From NCBI GenBank assembly GCA_030867875.1, contig JAOWCC010000577.1:1938660-2002659 (forward strand): 64,000 bases of DNA, in the 5' to 3' direction. The notes under the pieces are model-generated. The model had not been told where the DNA came from. It saw only the letters and a list, made by a program, of their open reading frames with translations, and ran no database searches. Source of the DNA: Actinernus sp. WN-2022 (Eukaryota; Cnidaria; Anthozoa; Actiniaria; Actinernidae). Shown in pieces: positions 10,275 through 21,500 of the stretch. A program made the position numbers and the translations under genes. Within the stretch, counting starts at the first letter, position 1; each line of letters opens with the position of its first letter.

Positions 10275-12860
10275 CGAGTTCGAGGACCTCTGTTCCTCCC
10301 AATCCAATAGCCGATAATGCCGTCCAGTGACGTCACCACCAGAAAATCTGGTAGTGATCTTAGATTGGTTCATATTTAATAATTTCGCATAATTATCATA
10401 AGTAACTCATCAGAGAAAACGGCAAGATTTTTTGTTTCTGTTTTGGACTCGCGATGGTTGGGGTGGTCGTAAAACGGGGACGCGGGGACGGAAACTCGGG
10501 GGCGTGGGGACGTGATCTTAGAAACAGTATTTTTGACCGCTAAAATAAAAAGCGAGTAATTATGTGTGTATTCGATCCATTGTTTTATCACCAGCTGGAC
10601 ATTTAAGTTAGAAAACACGCCACGAATCGACGCCATCTTGGAAAAGCCTCGTTCCCACGCTGCCTTAGTGAGATTATGGAGCCTAGGAAGGACCGGACTG
10701 CCATAGAGCTTCGTCAAGCGACATAATATGCGGCGCACTCCGCCCTAGATATGAAGAAAATTACAAGATTTTTCAAACTGCAAAAGATAGCCCGGGTTTA
10801 CAAGAACAATGATTCAGGTAGCCCGAGTCAACTCAACATGATGCGGCCGCCAAAATCATTCAAGCATAGAGGACATGAGTAGAGTTTTCACGGGTCATTG
10901 GTGGTTAAGATCGATTTTTTCCCCTGTGGTGCCCTTTATTTCTGCTGTCTAGTGTCCTATAGTGCTGGTATGTGACCTACTAATTGCTAGACAACTCTAG
11001 CAACTTGCAATGTAAAATTCGGCTCCAGAATAGAGTTCTCCCGTGTAGGCGAGTTGTCCCTAGCGAACTCTTTACATGAAGTAACGCGTGCAAAAGTTGT
11101 GCTAGGATGATACTACTTTTCAGGTACCCGAGACAAAACTGACCCTTTACATGTAAACAGAACGCAGAATAGAATGGCGGTAGAATGACTCTACTGCTAG
11201 GATGACCCTAGTCCAAGGGTTACCCTCTTATCATGTAAAGAACCCCTAAGTTTTAGTGAGTATCTTTTTTTCCCCATCCGGGTTGCTTCCCATGCTCATT
11301 TACCTCACTCAGGGCGCATGGAAACGAGGCATTTCCAAGATGGCGTCGGTTTGTGAGGTTAAACGGCTTTTGATTACGTTTTTTCTAACCTAAATGACGA
11401 GTTAGTGATAAAACAATGCATTGAATACACACATAATTACTCGCTTTTTATTTTAGCGGTCAAAAATACTGTGTTTCCAATGTCACGTCCCCACGTCCCC
11501 GCGTCTCCGTCCCCGCGTCCCCGTCCATGTTGTACGACCATCCCGATATATGGTTGATCGTTGATGAGCTTGTCTTTGGCAAAGACCTTAAATTCGTAAG
11601 AAAAAGAACTGGAAATGGATTGAAAGTGTCGTGCAAAATAACCGGCATGTACGTTTTTTTCACGTCGCCAGTCTCGTTCGCGAGGTCGTTGATAATCGAT
11701 TATTCGTTCACACTCAGTGGTAAATTAAACTGTCGCTACTCTCTTCAAGGAACTGTTCTTTCCCATAAAAGAGTCTTCGAACTTATTCGTAAATTCTCCA
11801 AATATCCTTCGATGTGTTTCTACCTTTCTGCTACATTATTTACAAAGGTATTTTAAAATATGTTTATGAATGATCTGGAAATAAGTAATGACAACAAAAC
11901 GACAGCGCTACATGTAGATAAATATGCAGATGATTCGAACTTACAGATTATCATAAGTAAGACTGCGCCAGATGTATCAGTTCTCGCGATCAATCACTTT
12001 ATGAACTGGACAAACTCAAATGTTATGTCTTGTAATCCAACTAAATGTTAAATAACTCATTTTTAATAAGAAAGGACACTTATCTCACTTTAATAATATT
12101 CCTAACATTATACAATATGTTGTACTGAAGATACTTGGAGTAATCTTTCAGTCAGACAGTAATTAAATTTTCAAAGCATGTCACTGTTAAACTCAAAGAA
12201 GCAAACAAGTGCCTTTTTATTATTAGAACTCTTCGAAAGGAAGGGTGTAGTCAAAAGGAACTCGACCATTTCTTTAAATCACTCGTCCTACCTAAATTAA
12301 CTTACGGTTTATCTGTCTACCGACCTTACCACAGTACAGCGCTTTCTTAAAAGATGCCATAAGAGAAAGTACTCTTCAGAGCTTATTAGCATTCATAATC
12401 TTTTAGAGAAAAGTGACCGACACATTTTTAATAAAGTTAACTCTATTTCTAGTCATCCATTACGATCCGGCTGCTGCCTACGGTTAAGCAGTCCTCTCGA
12501 AGGCTTAGAAAACAAACCGCCGTATATCCTAAAGTTAATACAGAGCGTTTTAACGGTAGTTTTGTAAATAGATTATTTTTTAAGTATAATCTAGTTTCTT
12601 AATTTAAGTTTTGTCCTATTTTATATATGCATGTATGATTTTATGATAGCTTTTAATATTATCTTCTTACCTTATTTACATTTTGTAACATCTGATATGT
12701 ATGCTTTGTTTTTGTGACCCAACGAACTCTTTACAGCCGCCGTGGCAGTTTTATTTGCATAAATTACAATTTTAATCCGCTTTGACGTCACTGGATGACA
12801 TTATCGGCTATTGGATTCAGACGTCTCTCTCGTGCCGGAGGGACGAACCAGAGGAACGAA
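10275..12860. mobile_element. foldback element with nested inverted arms, LINE fragment inside
   Basis: The outer arms are 10280-10345 and 12778-12850, with CCAATAGCCGATAATG inverted as CATTATCGGCTATTGG. Inner arms at about 10450-10680 and 11300-11525 share CGCCATCTTGG/CCAAGATGGCG, TTTTGACCGCTAAAATAAAA and its inverse, and GGGGACG/CGTCCCC runs. No transposase is seen. Reading frames over the inner arms are mirror images of each other and not genes. The middle (10740-11290) is unrecognised. Confidence 0.5.
11858..12590 (+). mobile_element. non-LTR retrotransposon fragment (reverse transcriptase C-terminal part), degraded
   Basis: The frame at 11860-12051 has KYADDSNLQ (the YADD catalytic box of reverse transcriptase) and then NPTKC, the usual motif after the palm domain in CR1/Jockey-type LINEs. 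After a stop the similarity continues in other frames (ILGVIFQSD, then LVLPKLTYGLS). It is 5'-truncated, frameshifted and without a clear tail. Confidence 0.75.
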
Positions 12861-13156
12861 CCGGAGGAAACGGCTGAAATTCAGGCTAAGGTCCGTACCG
12901 TAAGAGCAAAGTCCAAGAGCAAAGGTCCATTACCGGAAGTTCTGGCCGCCAAATTGACCAATGATAGCTTGTGAAATTACATAGCTATATAATAAAGAAA
13001 ATTACAGAATCAATTAAGGAAAAGCCCTAAACTCGAGCGATATTTATACCCCGGTTTGGATGCCAAATTTAGTTCCTACTGTTGCCTTAATATATTGTGT
13101 TTAAAAGTTATTTCTTTAGCAGACAGTCACAGACCACAATCTTCTTTATTTTCCAG
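12591..13156. other. end of the protease intron, no gene
   Basis: It contains the right outer arm of the foldback element and, at about 12850-12900, a GAACGAACCGGAGGA / GGCTGAAATTCAGGCTA segment related to the foldback at 57950-58012. Pyrimidine-rich sequence (TCTTTATTTTCCAG) leads into the next exon. Confidence 0.5.
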
Positions 13157-13298
13157 GAACACCGCTGGCCAGTGGGTACAGCAGGGTGTTGTGAGTTGGG
13201 GAGGATTTAACTGCTCGTCTGCTCACCACTTCTCTGTGTTTGCACGCGTCAGCATGTACAGGAATTGGCTCGAAAACAATATCAAAGCTGATTATTGA
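13157..13298 (+). CDS. chymotrypsin-like serine protease, terminal exon
   Basis: The acceptor TTTATTTTCCAG lies before 13157. The exon starts in phase 2 and completes the Arg codon begun at 1323, so both phase and protein continuity match the upstream exon. It encodes GVVSWGGFNC (S214-W215-G216 of the substrate cleft and the C220 cysteine), then VFARVSMYRNWLENNI, the C-terminal helix typical of S1 proteases. It ends with TGA at 13296-13298. Position 226 appears to be Ser and 225 Phe, consistent with Ser189 and a chymotrypsin/elastase-like pocket. The spacing to the previous exon gives an 11.8 kb intron. Confidence 0.85.
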
Positions 13299-13366
13299 AC
13301 AAAAAATGACGATAATATTTAAGTAATGATTCGCTTAAGAACTCAGTGTTGCAACAGGCTATAGAC

Positions 13367-13506
13367 CTTGATCACGCGGCCGCCATCTTGGAATAAACAC
13401 ATTGTTCATGCCCGCTCAGCCTCGTTCTGAAACGTGTTTAACCGAGGATGGACGGGCATGCACGAACAATGGGTTTATTCTATGATGGCCGCTGGGTGAT
13501 AAAGGT
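13367..13506. mobile_element. MITE with inverted terminal repeats
   Basis: The ends are CCTTGATCACGCGGCCGCC and GGCCGCTGGGTGATAAAGG, with further inverted pairs (GCCCGTCC-type and TTGTTCATGCCCG/CGGGCATGCACGAACAA). It is related to the element at 29170-29322 by the CTCACGCGGCGGCCAT-type end. It contains an AATAAA that could serve the protease transcript. Confidence 0.6.
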
Positions 13507-13651
13507 ATATAGGCTGCAGCAATGAACATGATCCACACTTTGGTAGGATATGTATTAAGTGCTGAATGAGATGTCCACACTCAAAGTTACAAGCAGAAAA
13601 TAAAGGAAACTGTATGCTGTTGGCCATTTTTGCTGTGAAAACGTAAATAAA

Positions 13652-14135
13652 ACACCATCCAGTCAATAGGAAAGGGGGAAAACACCATCCAGCCAATAGG
13701 AAAGGGGGAAAACACCATCCAGCCAATAGGAAAGGGGGAATACACCATCCAGCCAATAGGAAAGGGGGAATACACCATCCAGTCAATAGGAAAGGGGGAA
13801 TACACCATCCAGTCAATAGGAAAGGGGGAATACACCATCCAGTCAATAGGAAAGGGGGAATACACCATCCAGCCAATAGGAAAGGGGGAATACACCATCC
13901 AGCCAATAGGAAAGGGGGAATACACCATCCAGCCAATAGGAAAGGGGGAATACACCATCCAGCCAATAGGAAAGGGGAAAACACCATCCAGCCAATAGGA
14001 AAGGGGAAAACACCATCCAGCCAATAGGAAAGGGGGAAAACACCATCCAGTCAATAGGAAAGGGGGAAAACACCATCCAGCCAATAGGAAAGGGGGAAAA
14101 CACCATCCAGCCAATAGGAAAGGGGGAAAACACCA
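13652..14135. repeat. 30-bp minisatellite, about 16 copies
   Basis: The unit is CACCATCCAGCCAATAGGAA followed by AGGGGGAATA. Two diagnostic sites vary between units (CAGCC/CAGTC and GAATA/GAAAA), and two units are one base shorter. Each unit has a CCAAT motif. The flanks 13553-13650 and 14158-14290 are copies of one sequence, so a larger duplication precedes the array. Three overlapping minus-strand frames are repeat artefacts. Confidence 0.92.
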
Positions 14136-14519
14136 TGTCATCACGGACGATTTTGCTTGAATGTGTCTTAAGTGCTGTCTGAGATGTCCTCAGTCAAAGT
14201 TACGAGCAGAAAATAAAGATAACTGTGTGCTGTTGGTCATTTTTACTATGAAAACTTAAAGAAAACACCATCCAGCCAATAGGAATGGGAGAAGGCAGAA
14301 GATCTTTCAATCGCAAATTTTTGAACATTCCCCACGGTTGATTTTCATTGAAGTCAAACCATAGTTAGTTTGATCGAAAATAATTTAAAACTTTTATGGT
14401 TTTCTATTGAATAGAAAATTAACACCTTTTTTACATTCCTTGCCGTTCAGTGCTATCGTTCTTAGGTTAGAAGATCATACAACTGGACCCTGTTTTAGCG
14501 AGGTTATTTTCCCTGGGGT

Positions 14520-14562
14520 GGGTGTGTGTGTGTGTGTGTGTGGGGTGGGGGGGGGGGGGGGT
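14520..14562. repeat. (GT)n and poly-G low-complexity tract
   Basis: A short GT run followed by a long G run. It sits just 5' of the truncated LINE. Confidence 0.9.
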
Positions 14563-14587
14563 ATTTTGCATTTAACTTTAAGGCAAA

Positions 14588-16000
14588 TTTAAGGCAGTAA
14601 ACGACCCCGTATATCTTGATGATAGACCCATCGATTGCTTACTATACGCCGATGACATGATTATAATGTCCCAATCGGCAGAAGGTCTACAAAAATGTTT
14701 ACACAAATTACAAGATTACTGTACAGACAACAGTATGCAAGTCAACACAGATAAAACGAAGGCTGTCGTTTTTAACAAGTCTGGGAAAAAGTTGAGCAGA
14801 TTTATATTTGAAATTAATGGACAAAATATCGAAACCTCTACCACTTATAGATATCTGGGTCTAACTTTTAGTGCATGTGGTTCGTTTACTGTAGCCAAAC
14901 AAGATTTGAAAATAAATGCTATGAAAGCTCTATACAAGATAAGAAAAGAAATGGGGGCAAATATTAGATTTAACGTTGAAATCTCCCTAAAACTATTTGA
15001 CTCACTAATAAAACCCATTCTTGTTTACGGAAGCGACGACTGAGGAATTGATAAAATTCTACCAGACAGTCGTAACCCGATAGAACTAGTGCAAAGTAAG
15101 TTTGTAAACAGCTGTTAGGAGTTAGTAGGAGCGCCTCAAACTTAGCATGTAGATGCGAGCTCGGGAAGTTTAGCTTAAAATCCGATTGCCAAACTAATAG
15201 CATAAAATTCTGGGTAAGGCTTCTCGCTCTTGACAATAACTCGCTGCTCTCAAAAGCTTAAAAGGAAATGAAAAGTACAAACGATAATGATACTTGGACA
15301 CAAAAAATATGTAATATTTTATATAAGTACGGTTTTGGTGAAATTTGGTTGCTCGGCAACTCAAATCCTGAACTCAAGGTATTTCCAAAGGTATTTCTCA
15401 ACAGAGCCAGAGATATTGAAAGAAAAGAATGCCTCTCCAGCTTGTTTAACGACAATAGAAATAACTCTAATCAGCAAAACAAACTAAGAACCTTCCGTAC
15501 CTTCAAAACAGAGGTCGCGCTAGAGGATTATCTCTTACAAATAAAGAACATAAAACACCGAATCTCACAAACTAAGTTAAGAATAAGCAATCATAATTTA
15601 ATGATCGAAAAGGGGAGACATGTTCGCCCTTATATCCCCCCGAAGAGAGGTGGTGCCCTTTTTGTACCATTGAAAAAGAAGATGAAAAACATTTTCTCAC
15701 CAATTGTGGATTTTACACTGACCTAAAAAGACAATTGACTAAAGATCTGAGAGAACATAACAACCACCAATTTCAACACCTAACTGCTGACAAACAATTT
15801 AGGCTACTTATAAATCCACCAAGAAAATTAATGAAAACTATTTCGAAATATATTTATGATTGCTTCCAAAAGAGAAAAAAGGCACTGCCTTAGATAGCTA
15901 GCTTTCCATTTTTTACCCAGTCTATTATTATTATTGGACTCCCACTTATGTAAAAGTATTTTTACAAAGTGCCAATAAACAACCGCTGTCTGTCTGTCAG
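14588..16000 (+). mobile_element. 5'-truncated non-LTR retrotransposon (reverse transcriptase end to 3' UTR)
   Basis: The frame opens at about 14590 and contains LLYADDMIIMSQS (catalytic YADD), then KTKAVVF and YRYLGLTFS. The thumb follows with LFDSLIKPILVYGSD. It shifts frame at about 15042 and resumes at 15268-15645 (IWLLGNSNP, LEDYLLQIKNIKHR). Another shift leads to a zinc-knuckle-like end CPFCTIEKEDEKHFLTNC near 15648-15702 and a stop near 15892. The 3' UTR has GGACTCCCACTTATG and ends in GTCTGTCTGTC. The same 3' UTR recurs at 16185-16285. Three frame changes mean it is dead. Confidence 0.85.
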
Positions 16001-16004
16001 TCAA

Positions 16005-16057
16005 AACCCAACACGCTAAATTCCAATTTGATCTGTGAATTAGCCGGGTCCTGGCTA
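16005..16057 (+). mobile_element. SINE fragment
   Basis: It has CCAACACGCTAAATTCCAAT then TTAGCCGGGTCCTGGCT, the body of the same tRNA-derived SINE as at 52948-53193 in opposite orientation. Confidence 0.75.
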
Positions 16058-16129
16058 ATAAGAAATTATCTATACTTGGATGTCAGTGTTTATTGTGATC
16101 TTGTATAAGGAGTGTCATAACTAAATAAG

Positions 16130-16620
16130 ATGGGGAGGGGGGGGGGGGGGGGGGGAATAGGGGGGGGGGGGGGTACTCTTGCTTTCCGTTTTTATCCAGT
16201 CTATTATTATTATTGGACTCCCACTCATGTAAAAGTCTTTTTACAAAGTGCCAAATACAATCGCTGTCTGTCTGTCGGTGTGCCGCTGGGGGTCTGAAAC
16301 CCTTACCCTGTTTAAGACAAAAAACCTCAAATTTCCATACCCTGATCAAGACAAAGTGTTAAAATGTTATATCTCTCTATAAGACAAATAAAAAATTATC
16401 TATACTTGGATGTCAGTGTTTATTGTGATCTTGTATAATGTGTGTCATAACTAAATAAGTCTTGATCAAGCATTAGACTAAATAAAGCACTAGATAAATA
16501 CCTGATACCCTGTTCAAGATTTGTCGATGTGAAAATGGATACCCTGTCTAAGACCAGAAACTCGAAAAACCATACCCTGTCCAGCGAATCATGGAACCTA
16601 TGATCCCCCAGAAAGTTAGA
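16130..16620. repeat. poly-G tract, second LINE 3' UTR copy and TACCCTG repeat block
   Basis: Two long G runs lie at 16137-16173. A second copy of the LINE 3' UTR is at 16180-16285. From 16300 to 16600 there are several ACCCTGTTTAAGAC / ATACCCTG short repeats, and TCTATACTTGGATGTCAGTG occurs at both 16069 and 16398. No gene is visible. Confidence 0.6.
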
Positions 16621-16930
16621 AATATAACTCATTCCAGTCTACACCTAATACAGGTGCCCCGTTATCATTGAATCCGTTCCTCGCTGAAAACAAAGATATC
16701 CCTGTAGTGCTTGCGGCTCGTGTTCCTGTGCCATCCCAGCCACTCGTGGCTAATGAATTGCCATTGCCCTTCACATCAACCCAATAATTTTCTGAAGAAA
16801 AAGAAAACCTTCCGCCTGCATTTGGCGCATCCGCTCCCGCATCTACTTGGACCCAGTATCCCGATGGCAAAGTTATGCCTCTGATCTCTTTTCCAAAGTC
16901 TTCCGAAGTAAATGTCAACGCCTCACCCGA
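16616..16930 (-). CDS. unrecognised coding segment, possible terminal exon
   Basis: A minus-strand frame of about 100 codons ends in TAA at 16616 and is more GC-rich than its surroundings. Its sequence is varied and protein-like: LTFTSEDFGKEIRGITLPSG, then YWVQVDAGADAP, GRFSFSSENYW, GTRAAS and a C-terminal GAPVLGVDWNELYF. No in-frame ATG is found before the upstream TGA, so it would need a spliced upstream exon. An AG lies near 16933. I do not recognise the family. Glycine- and asparagine-rich turns with alternating aromatic residues suggest a beta-rich fold. It could be a captured viral or bacterial gene or an isolated host exon. Confidence 0.4.
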   Translation of the reverse strand, partial: SGEALTFTSEDFGKEIRGITLPSGYWVQVDAGADAPNAGGRFSFSSENYWVDVKGNGNSLATSGWDGTGTRAASTTGISLFSARNGFNDNGAPVLGVDWNELYF

Positions 16931-17021
16931 GCTTCACGCGTACGGCCCCAAGTCAAAAATATCAGGTATGAAACCATATTGCACGATTACAAGGGAAAGG
17001 AACGGTTACGTCTACTCCTCA

Positions 17022-17095
17022 CGACGCGGTCGAACCCAATTTGCGCAATTCCGCGCACGGAACGTTAGCTCATCCGCTAAGCTAAATCCCAGATT
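17022..17095 (-). mobile_element. tRNA-like head of a SINE
   Basis: On the minus strand TAGCTTAGCGGATGAGC (A-box-like, near 17068-17085) is followed about 35 nt later by GGTTCGACC (B-box-like, near 17026-17036). No complete cloverleaf or acceptor stem can be drawn, so a SINE or tRNA relic is preferred. Confidence 0.4.
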
Positions 17096-17339
17096 CAACG
17101 CGCGCAGTTAGGTCCTACTGCGAGTAACCAGTTGACCTCGCGCCATCCTACAGGGTACAGCGCGGATAACGCCAACTATCCAGCGGACATATTGATGAAG
17201 CAACAACAACATTTAATGGCCATGACGCTTCCGTAACCGAAAATTCCGGTTTTCTCTAGAGACCCTCTGGAATCAGTAATAATTTTATTCCGGCAATTGA
17301 AAATATCATGGAAATAAAGACAAACAGTCCCAACGCGAA

Positions 17340-18000
17340 ATTTACTTATATTAATATATATGAAGACTGCAAGGCTGATCGGACGGCTGTACGATGTTGT
17401 TTATTGTACCCTATATTTCGGTTCGGCAGAACGAACCTTCTTCAGGGGTGATATGAGCTAAGTAAGGAATACAAGTGGATGTCGACATTATATTATATAC
17501 AACGCTGATTGGCTAAGTGAAATATGAAATGGAGCCGTTATAGGGTCTGATGTAATGAGATACAATATATGGTAATGTGTAAACAAATTAAGGTAATGCT
17601 GATTGTAACTATAGTGATTACAAGGAGAAAAATATATAGTAAAGGGATAGCATTATATTTTATCGCGTCTGTTCATTCCTTGAGGTTCTAAGGTGTTAGC
17701 CTTAGACTTAAGATGTGCTTCCCTAAATTTACGGAACACTATCTCTGCTGTTGTGAATAGTTTCTAACGGTATGATTTGTAAGTCATCAAGTGAGTGTTT
17801 GGTTTTTGAAAAATGTTCTTAAATGGCGGTTGGTTGTGCGAGATTTCTTCCGTTGATAGAGTGTTCAACTGATCTGCGATGTTCTCCAAATCTGTCACTA
17901 GGATGCGTTTAGTTTCTCCTATGTATTGGCAACGTTTGTTTTCGTTCAAGCATATTTTGCACTCGATCATGTAGATAATATAATAAGTCATAATAATATA
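17340..18000 (-). mobile_element. Penelope-like element 3' fragment with GIY-YIG endonuclease remnant
   Basis: On the minus strand YIIYMIECKIC then QYIGETKR match the GIY-YIG nuclease start. After a one-base frameshift RFGEHRRSVEHSINGRN continues the domain, the usual arginine/histidine stretch of Penelope-like elements. A further in-frame tail reads FREAHLKSKANT. The domain carries a frameshift and no reverse transcriptase is attached, so it is a dead 3' fragment. The 3' part (17340-17460) has AGACTGCAAGGCTGAT, also found in the foldback at 59994-60060. Confidence 0.75.
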
Positions 18001-19162
18001 ACCCTAACCCTTCGGCGCTGGAGTTTCTGAAAGCCTCACTAGATCGAAGAAATGGGATGGCGGAAAATTCATGATTTTCAAATAACTCAAAACTTTATAT
18101 ATATTCTTGTAGCCAATATTATAAGTTTTAAAATGCCATATCGTCGAGGTATCTACGATGTTTCCTCGCTTCATAATTTGCACTGCAAACTCACCCCGAA
18201 CGAACCTTTACCGAGTAAGCTTTTTCAGATACTCGATTCATATATCCCGGATCGAATACATTTTTTTCTCGATCAAGCACAGTCAGCTCATGCTCGTCCT
18301 CTCATTTTTTCCCTTCTTCTCAACAAGTGACTAAACTGAAGATAGACCCGTTTTCTTCTATTTTTACTATTATTGCCAACAAAGGCCTGTACAACCGGTT
18401 TATACATCACGAAAGCATTGATCACTTTAAAATTAAGCAATGTTATACCTGTTTAGTAATGTTCGACGAAGTTCTATGGCATTAGACGTCAACAATCCAT
18501 ATTTTGTTTTCGAGTTTGTCGAGCCATAATAAAGTCGTTCGCATAGCACGTTGAACGTTGTTTGGCGTCTCGAATTGTCTTATATTTTTACGTCTATGTT
18601 GTTTAAATCGATTGGCGACCCTGTAGCTTGTTTGATAAAGCAATGTTTACGATGGCTTTCCATTTCATCGGGCCTAAGAGCGAAAAGGGTTATTAAATAA
18701 CAATTTAAAAATGTTTTCTCGTTGCTGTATAGTGCATTTAACACTTCAAAGTAATATTAAGCTTTTAGATGGCGGCTTGGCAGATGTTTAGTTTTTTTGA
18801 GAATAGTATTTTCCACCTAGCCAACTACCCCATTGGGCTATCTTCACAATAATATACACACACTCAGAAAAAAACTTCCGTTGCCCATTTCTAAAGAGGA
18901 AATGAGAAAACAAAACATTATTATTGCAATCTCCAGCTAGATATTTGATCAATTGCTAAACTCTCCTAACAATATCAAGAAGGAAGCCCCGTACATACTA
19001 ACTTAGATTAACTACAGTCTAATCTTATTTAAATTCAGAGTGTCAGTAGAAAACACCTTGCAGATGAAAACACATTCACAGCGTTGTTTTGTTGATTTCC
19101 TTTGGTGAGAAGAGATCATAGAAGCGAAGCGAAGTTGTTTAGTCCGCCTCTAAAACGAAGGC
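18001..19162. other. stretch without a recognised gene, upstream of a signal-peptide exon
   Basis: A plus-strand frame at 18136-18330 starting MPYRRGIYD has no recognisable motif and a hydrophobic C-terminus. I leave it uncalled. The last 150 bp would be the promoter and 5' UTR of the exon at 19163, but no TATA box is clear. Confidence 0.4.
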
Positions 19163-19235
19163 ATGAACCTTTTATTCGTCGCTTTGGCAACTTTCACCGT
19201 ATTTCAATTCGCCGGAGGAAGCAAGTTTCAGAAAG
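19163..19235 (+). CDS. first coding exon with signal peptide, gene unknown
   Basis: ATG at 19163 opens 24 codons that form a textbook signal peptide: MNLLFVALATFTVF, then QFAGGSK as a plausible cleavage region. It stops in phase 1 at donor AAAG|GTAAAC. It is too short to be found by length-based ORF calling. The next exon is uncertain. A phase-compatible candidate at 21673-21704 (acceptor CTCTACTATAG) would add about ten residues and a stop. The phase-1 exons at 40955-42459 are also compatible. A LINE sits in the intron that follows. Confidence 0.45.
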
Positions 19236-19663
19236 GTAAACTGAAATATGTTCAATCTTGGTGGTGGAATTGTATTTCAGCTCACAAAGGCTTTACATTA
19301 TAACACCAAACTCTCTTCAAAACCATATTTTTCATTTGCAAAGAGTATTTAAAATAAGGTGTTGAGTTTCACCGTCATCACATGTGAGAAAATTGTAAGC
19401 TTTCTGTGAGGTTTAACATTGGCAATGAGCGCTTAAAGCCGACTATAAATATAAATATCAGAAAAATTTAACCTCATTTTATGCGAAAGCTCGCGCGCGT
19501 AGACTGAAAGGACTGTTCAAATATTAGCTGTAGTCGAAGAGACATATTCAAAGGAAAGTCGTTTGGCGAAATCCCGGGAAAACAGCCCAGTGATGGCAGA
19601 ACCTAAGTTATATAATGGAAATATGCCTGCATCTGAGTGGCAAAATAACTCTCACTGAATTTT

Positions 19664-19686
19664 CTAACCAGACCTGAAACAACCAT
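19664..19686 (-). mobile_element. SINE tail remnant
   Basis: It has only CAGACCTGAAACAACCAT, the terminal segment of the tRNA-derived SINE, abutting the LINE fragment. Confidence 0.5.
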
Positions 19687-19689
19687 ACG

Positions 19690-21500
19690 TAAAGCAGTCA
19701 AGGTTACTTTCTAAAGAAAACAGAAGCGGAAAACCCAAGGGAATTTTGGGATGCATATCGCCCATTTTTGCATTCTAAGAAAAGTAAACAAGCAATTGAT
19801 ATAATACTTAAGGAAAACGATGTTGTTATAACAGACAAAAAAATATATAGCTGAGTTATTTAATGAATATTTCATTCATATTGTGGATGGCGTAGCCGAA
19901 GTCAGTGAAACAGATTATGGCGCAGACTTTAATGAGCATCCCAGCATTAAAGCGATTTATGAGAATAATAGGGAAAGGGGCATGCCAAATTACTTGGACT
20001 TTCATTATACTAGCTAACATGAAAGAAGTCGAACAGCTTTTATCAAGTATCAACACGCGTACAGCCTGTGGACACGACTTTATATCTCCACGGCTAATTA
20101 AGGAATCCATCTCTGCAATTGCAGGTCCGCTTACAACGATAATGAATGATTCAATAAGACAATGCAAATACCCTGCTCGCTGGAAAATGGGGACAAGTGA
20201 CGCCTCTTTTTAAGAAAGACGATGAATTAAGTAAAGTCAACTACAGGCCTGTAACTGTTCTCCCGGTTCTGAACAATATTTTTGAGAAGCTATTGTCAAC
20301 CCAGCTCCAAGATTTTTACCTTCAGATATTGTCAGATTTTATATCTGCCTACAGACGGTACTATAGCTGCGAAACAGCACTACTCAGATTAATAGAAGAC
20401 TGGAGGCGTAGTTTAGACAACAAGGAAACGTAGATACTTTCTCGAAGTGGGATGTGGTGAAGAGAGGTGTGCCTCAGAAGCGTTATAGGACCAACATTGT
20501 TTAGCATATTTATCAACGACTTATTTGTTCACATTAAATTAGTGACGGATGACGGACAACTGTACTATTCTGATAAGGACCAATTAACAGTCGCATGCAG
20601 CATGATGTCCACATAGCAAACTCTCGGTATCAAAACAATGGAATGATCGCTAACCCAACTAAGCATCAAGCAATGGTGTTGGGCAGTTCTCAGCTTGACG
20701 TTTCCTTTCCAGTAAAAGACAAACTGGATCTTCTAGGCATGACATTAGATAATGAACTGAGCTTCAAGGAGTACATCAAAACCATATGTAAAAAAGTAAA
20801 CAACCAATTTAATGTTATGATTAGGTTCCGTAAACTTATTCCAAACAGTACCATGTTACGGCTGTATAAGGCCTTCTTACTACCTCACTTTTATTATTGT
20901 TCTATGGTGTGGCATTTCTGTGGTAGTCGCAATTCCGACAATCTAGAGGCATTAAATAGACGCATTCTTATGTTTATTTTTAAGGATAAGGACTCCGATT
21001 ATAATCAGTTGCTTAAGAAAGCAGGAACTACCTCTATATACAATAGGCGTATTCAGAATATGCTGTTCACACTTTTCAAATGTCTGCATTTTGAAAATTA
21101 CCCTGGATACTTAAAAGATATGTTCAACTTAAGATCAGTAGCTTATTCTCTGAGAGGCAGTAATATTCTTAGCCTTCCTAAACTATCTACAACTTCGTAT
21201 GGCCTTCACTCATTTCGATATTTTGCAGCTAAAGTTTGGAACTCACTACCCGACAACTATAGAGTTCTCAATACTTATAATGACTTTAACCGTCTGATTA
21301 GGCAATATGACTTTGCTACCATTCAAATGTAATTTGTTATTAAGTCCAATTAGTATTCAATTACTCGTGTAAAAATTATCTTTATCATGTATACTGATTA
21401 ATATAAATAACAATTGTTTATTTAGTTATTTTCTCGAAGATATTAGCTTATTTCAGCTACTCTGTAAATTCGAGGGTAAATAAAGTGTATGTTTGTATAG
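19690..21500 (+). mobile_element. degraded CR1/Jockey-type LINE, 5'-truncated
   Basis: Several frames together give the end of a LINE ORF2. TPLFKKDDELSKVNYRPVTV near 20197 is reverse-transcriptase block 1. GMIANPTKHQAMVLGSSQLD and LGMTLDNELSF follow, and an intact 3' frame (20595-21332) gives LRLYKAFLLPHFYYCSMVW, then SLRGSN and LHSFRYFAAKVWNSLPD. Stops and frameshifts at about 20213 and 20433 break it, and the YADD region is damaged. The 3' end has AATAAAGT at about 21480. Confidence 0.85.

Noticed and set aside
10376..10738. 120-codon minus-strand ORF with an in-frame mirror at 11460-11663
   Set aside because: Both lie in the arms of a foldback element and mirror each other; no motif.
13475..14144. 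Long minus-strand frames repeating a 10-residue unit
   Set aside because: Translation of the 30-bp minisatellite in several frames at once; all frames are equally open.
16847..17111. Plus-strand ORFs over the 16.6-17.1 kb region
   Set aside because: They are shadows of the minus-strand coding segment and of a tRNA-like SINE head.
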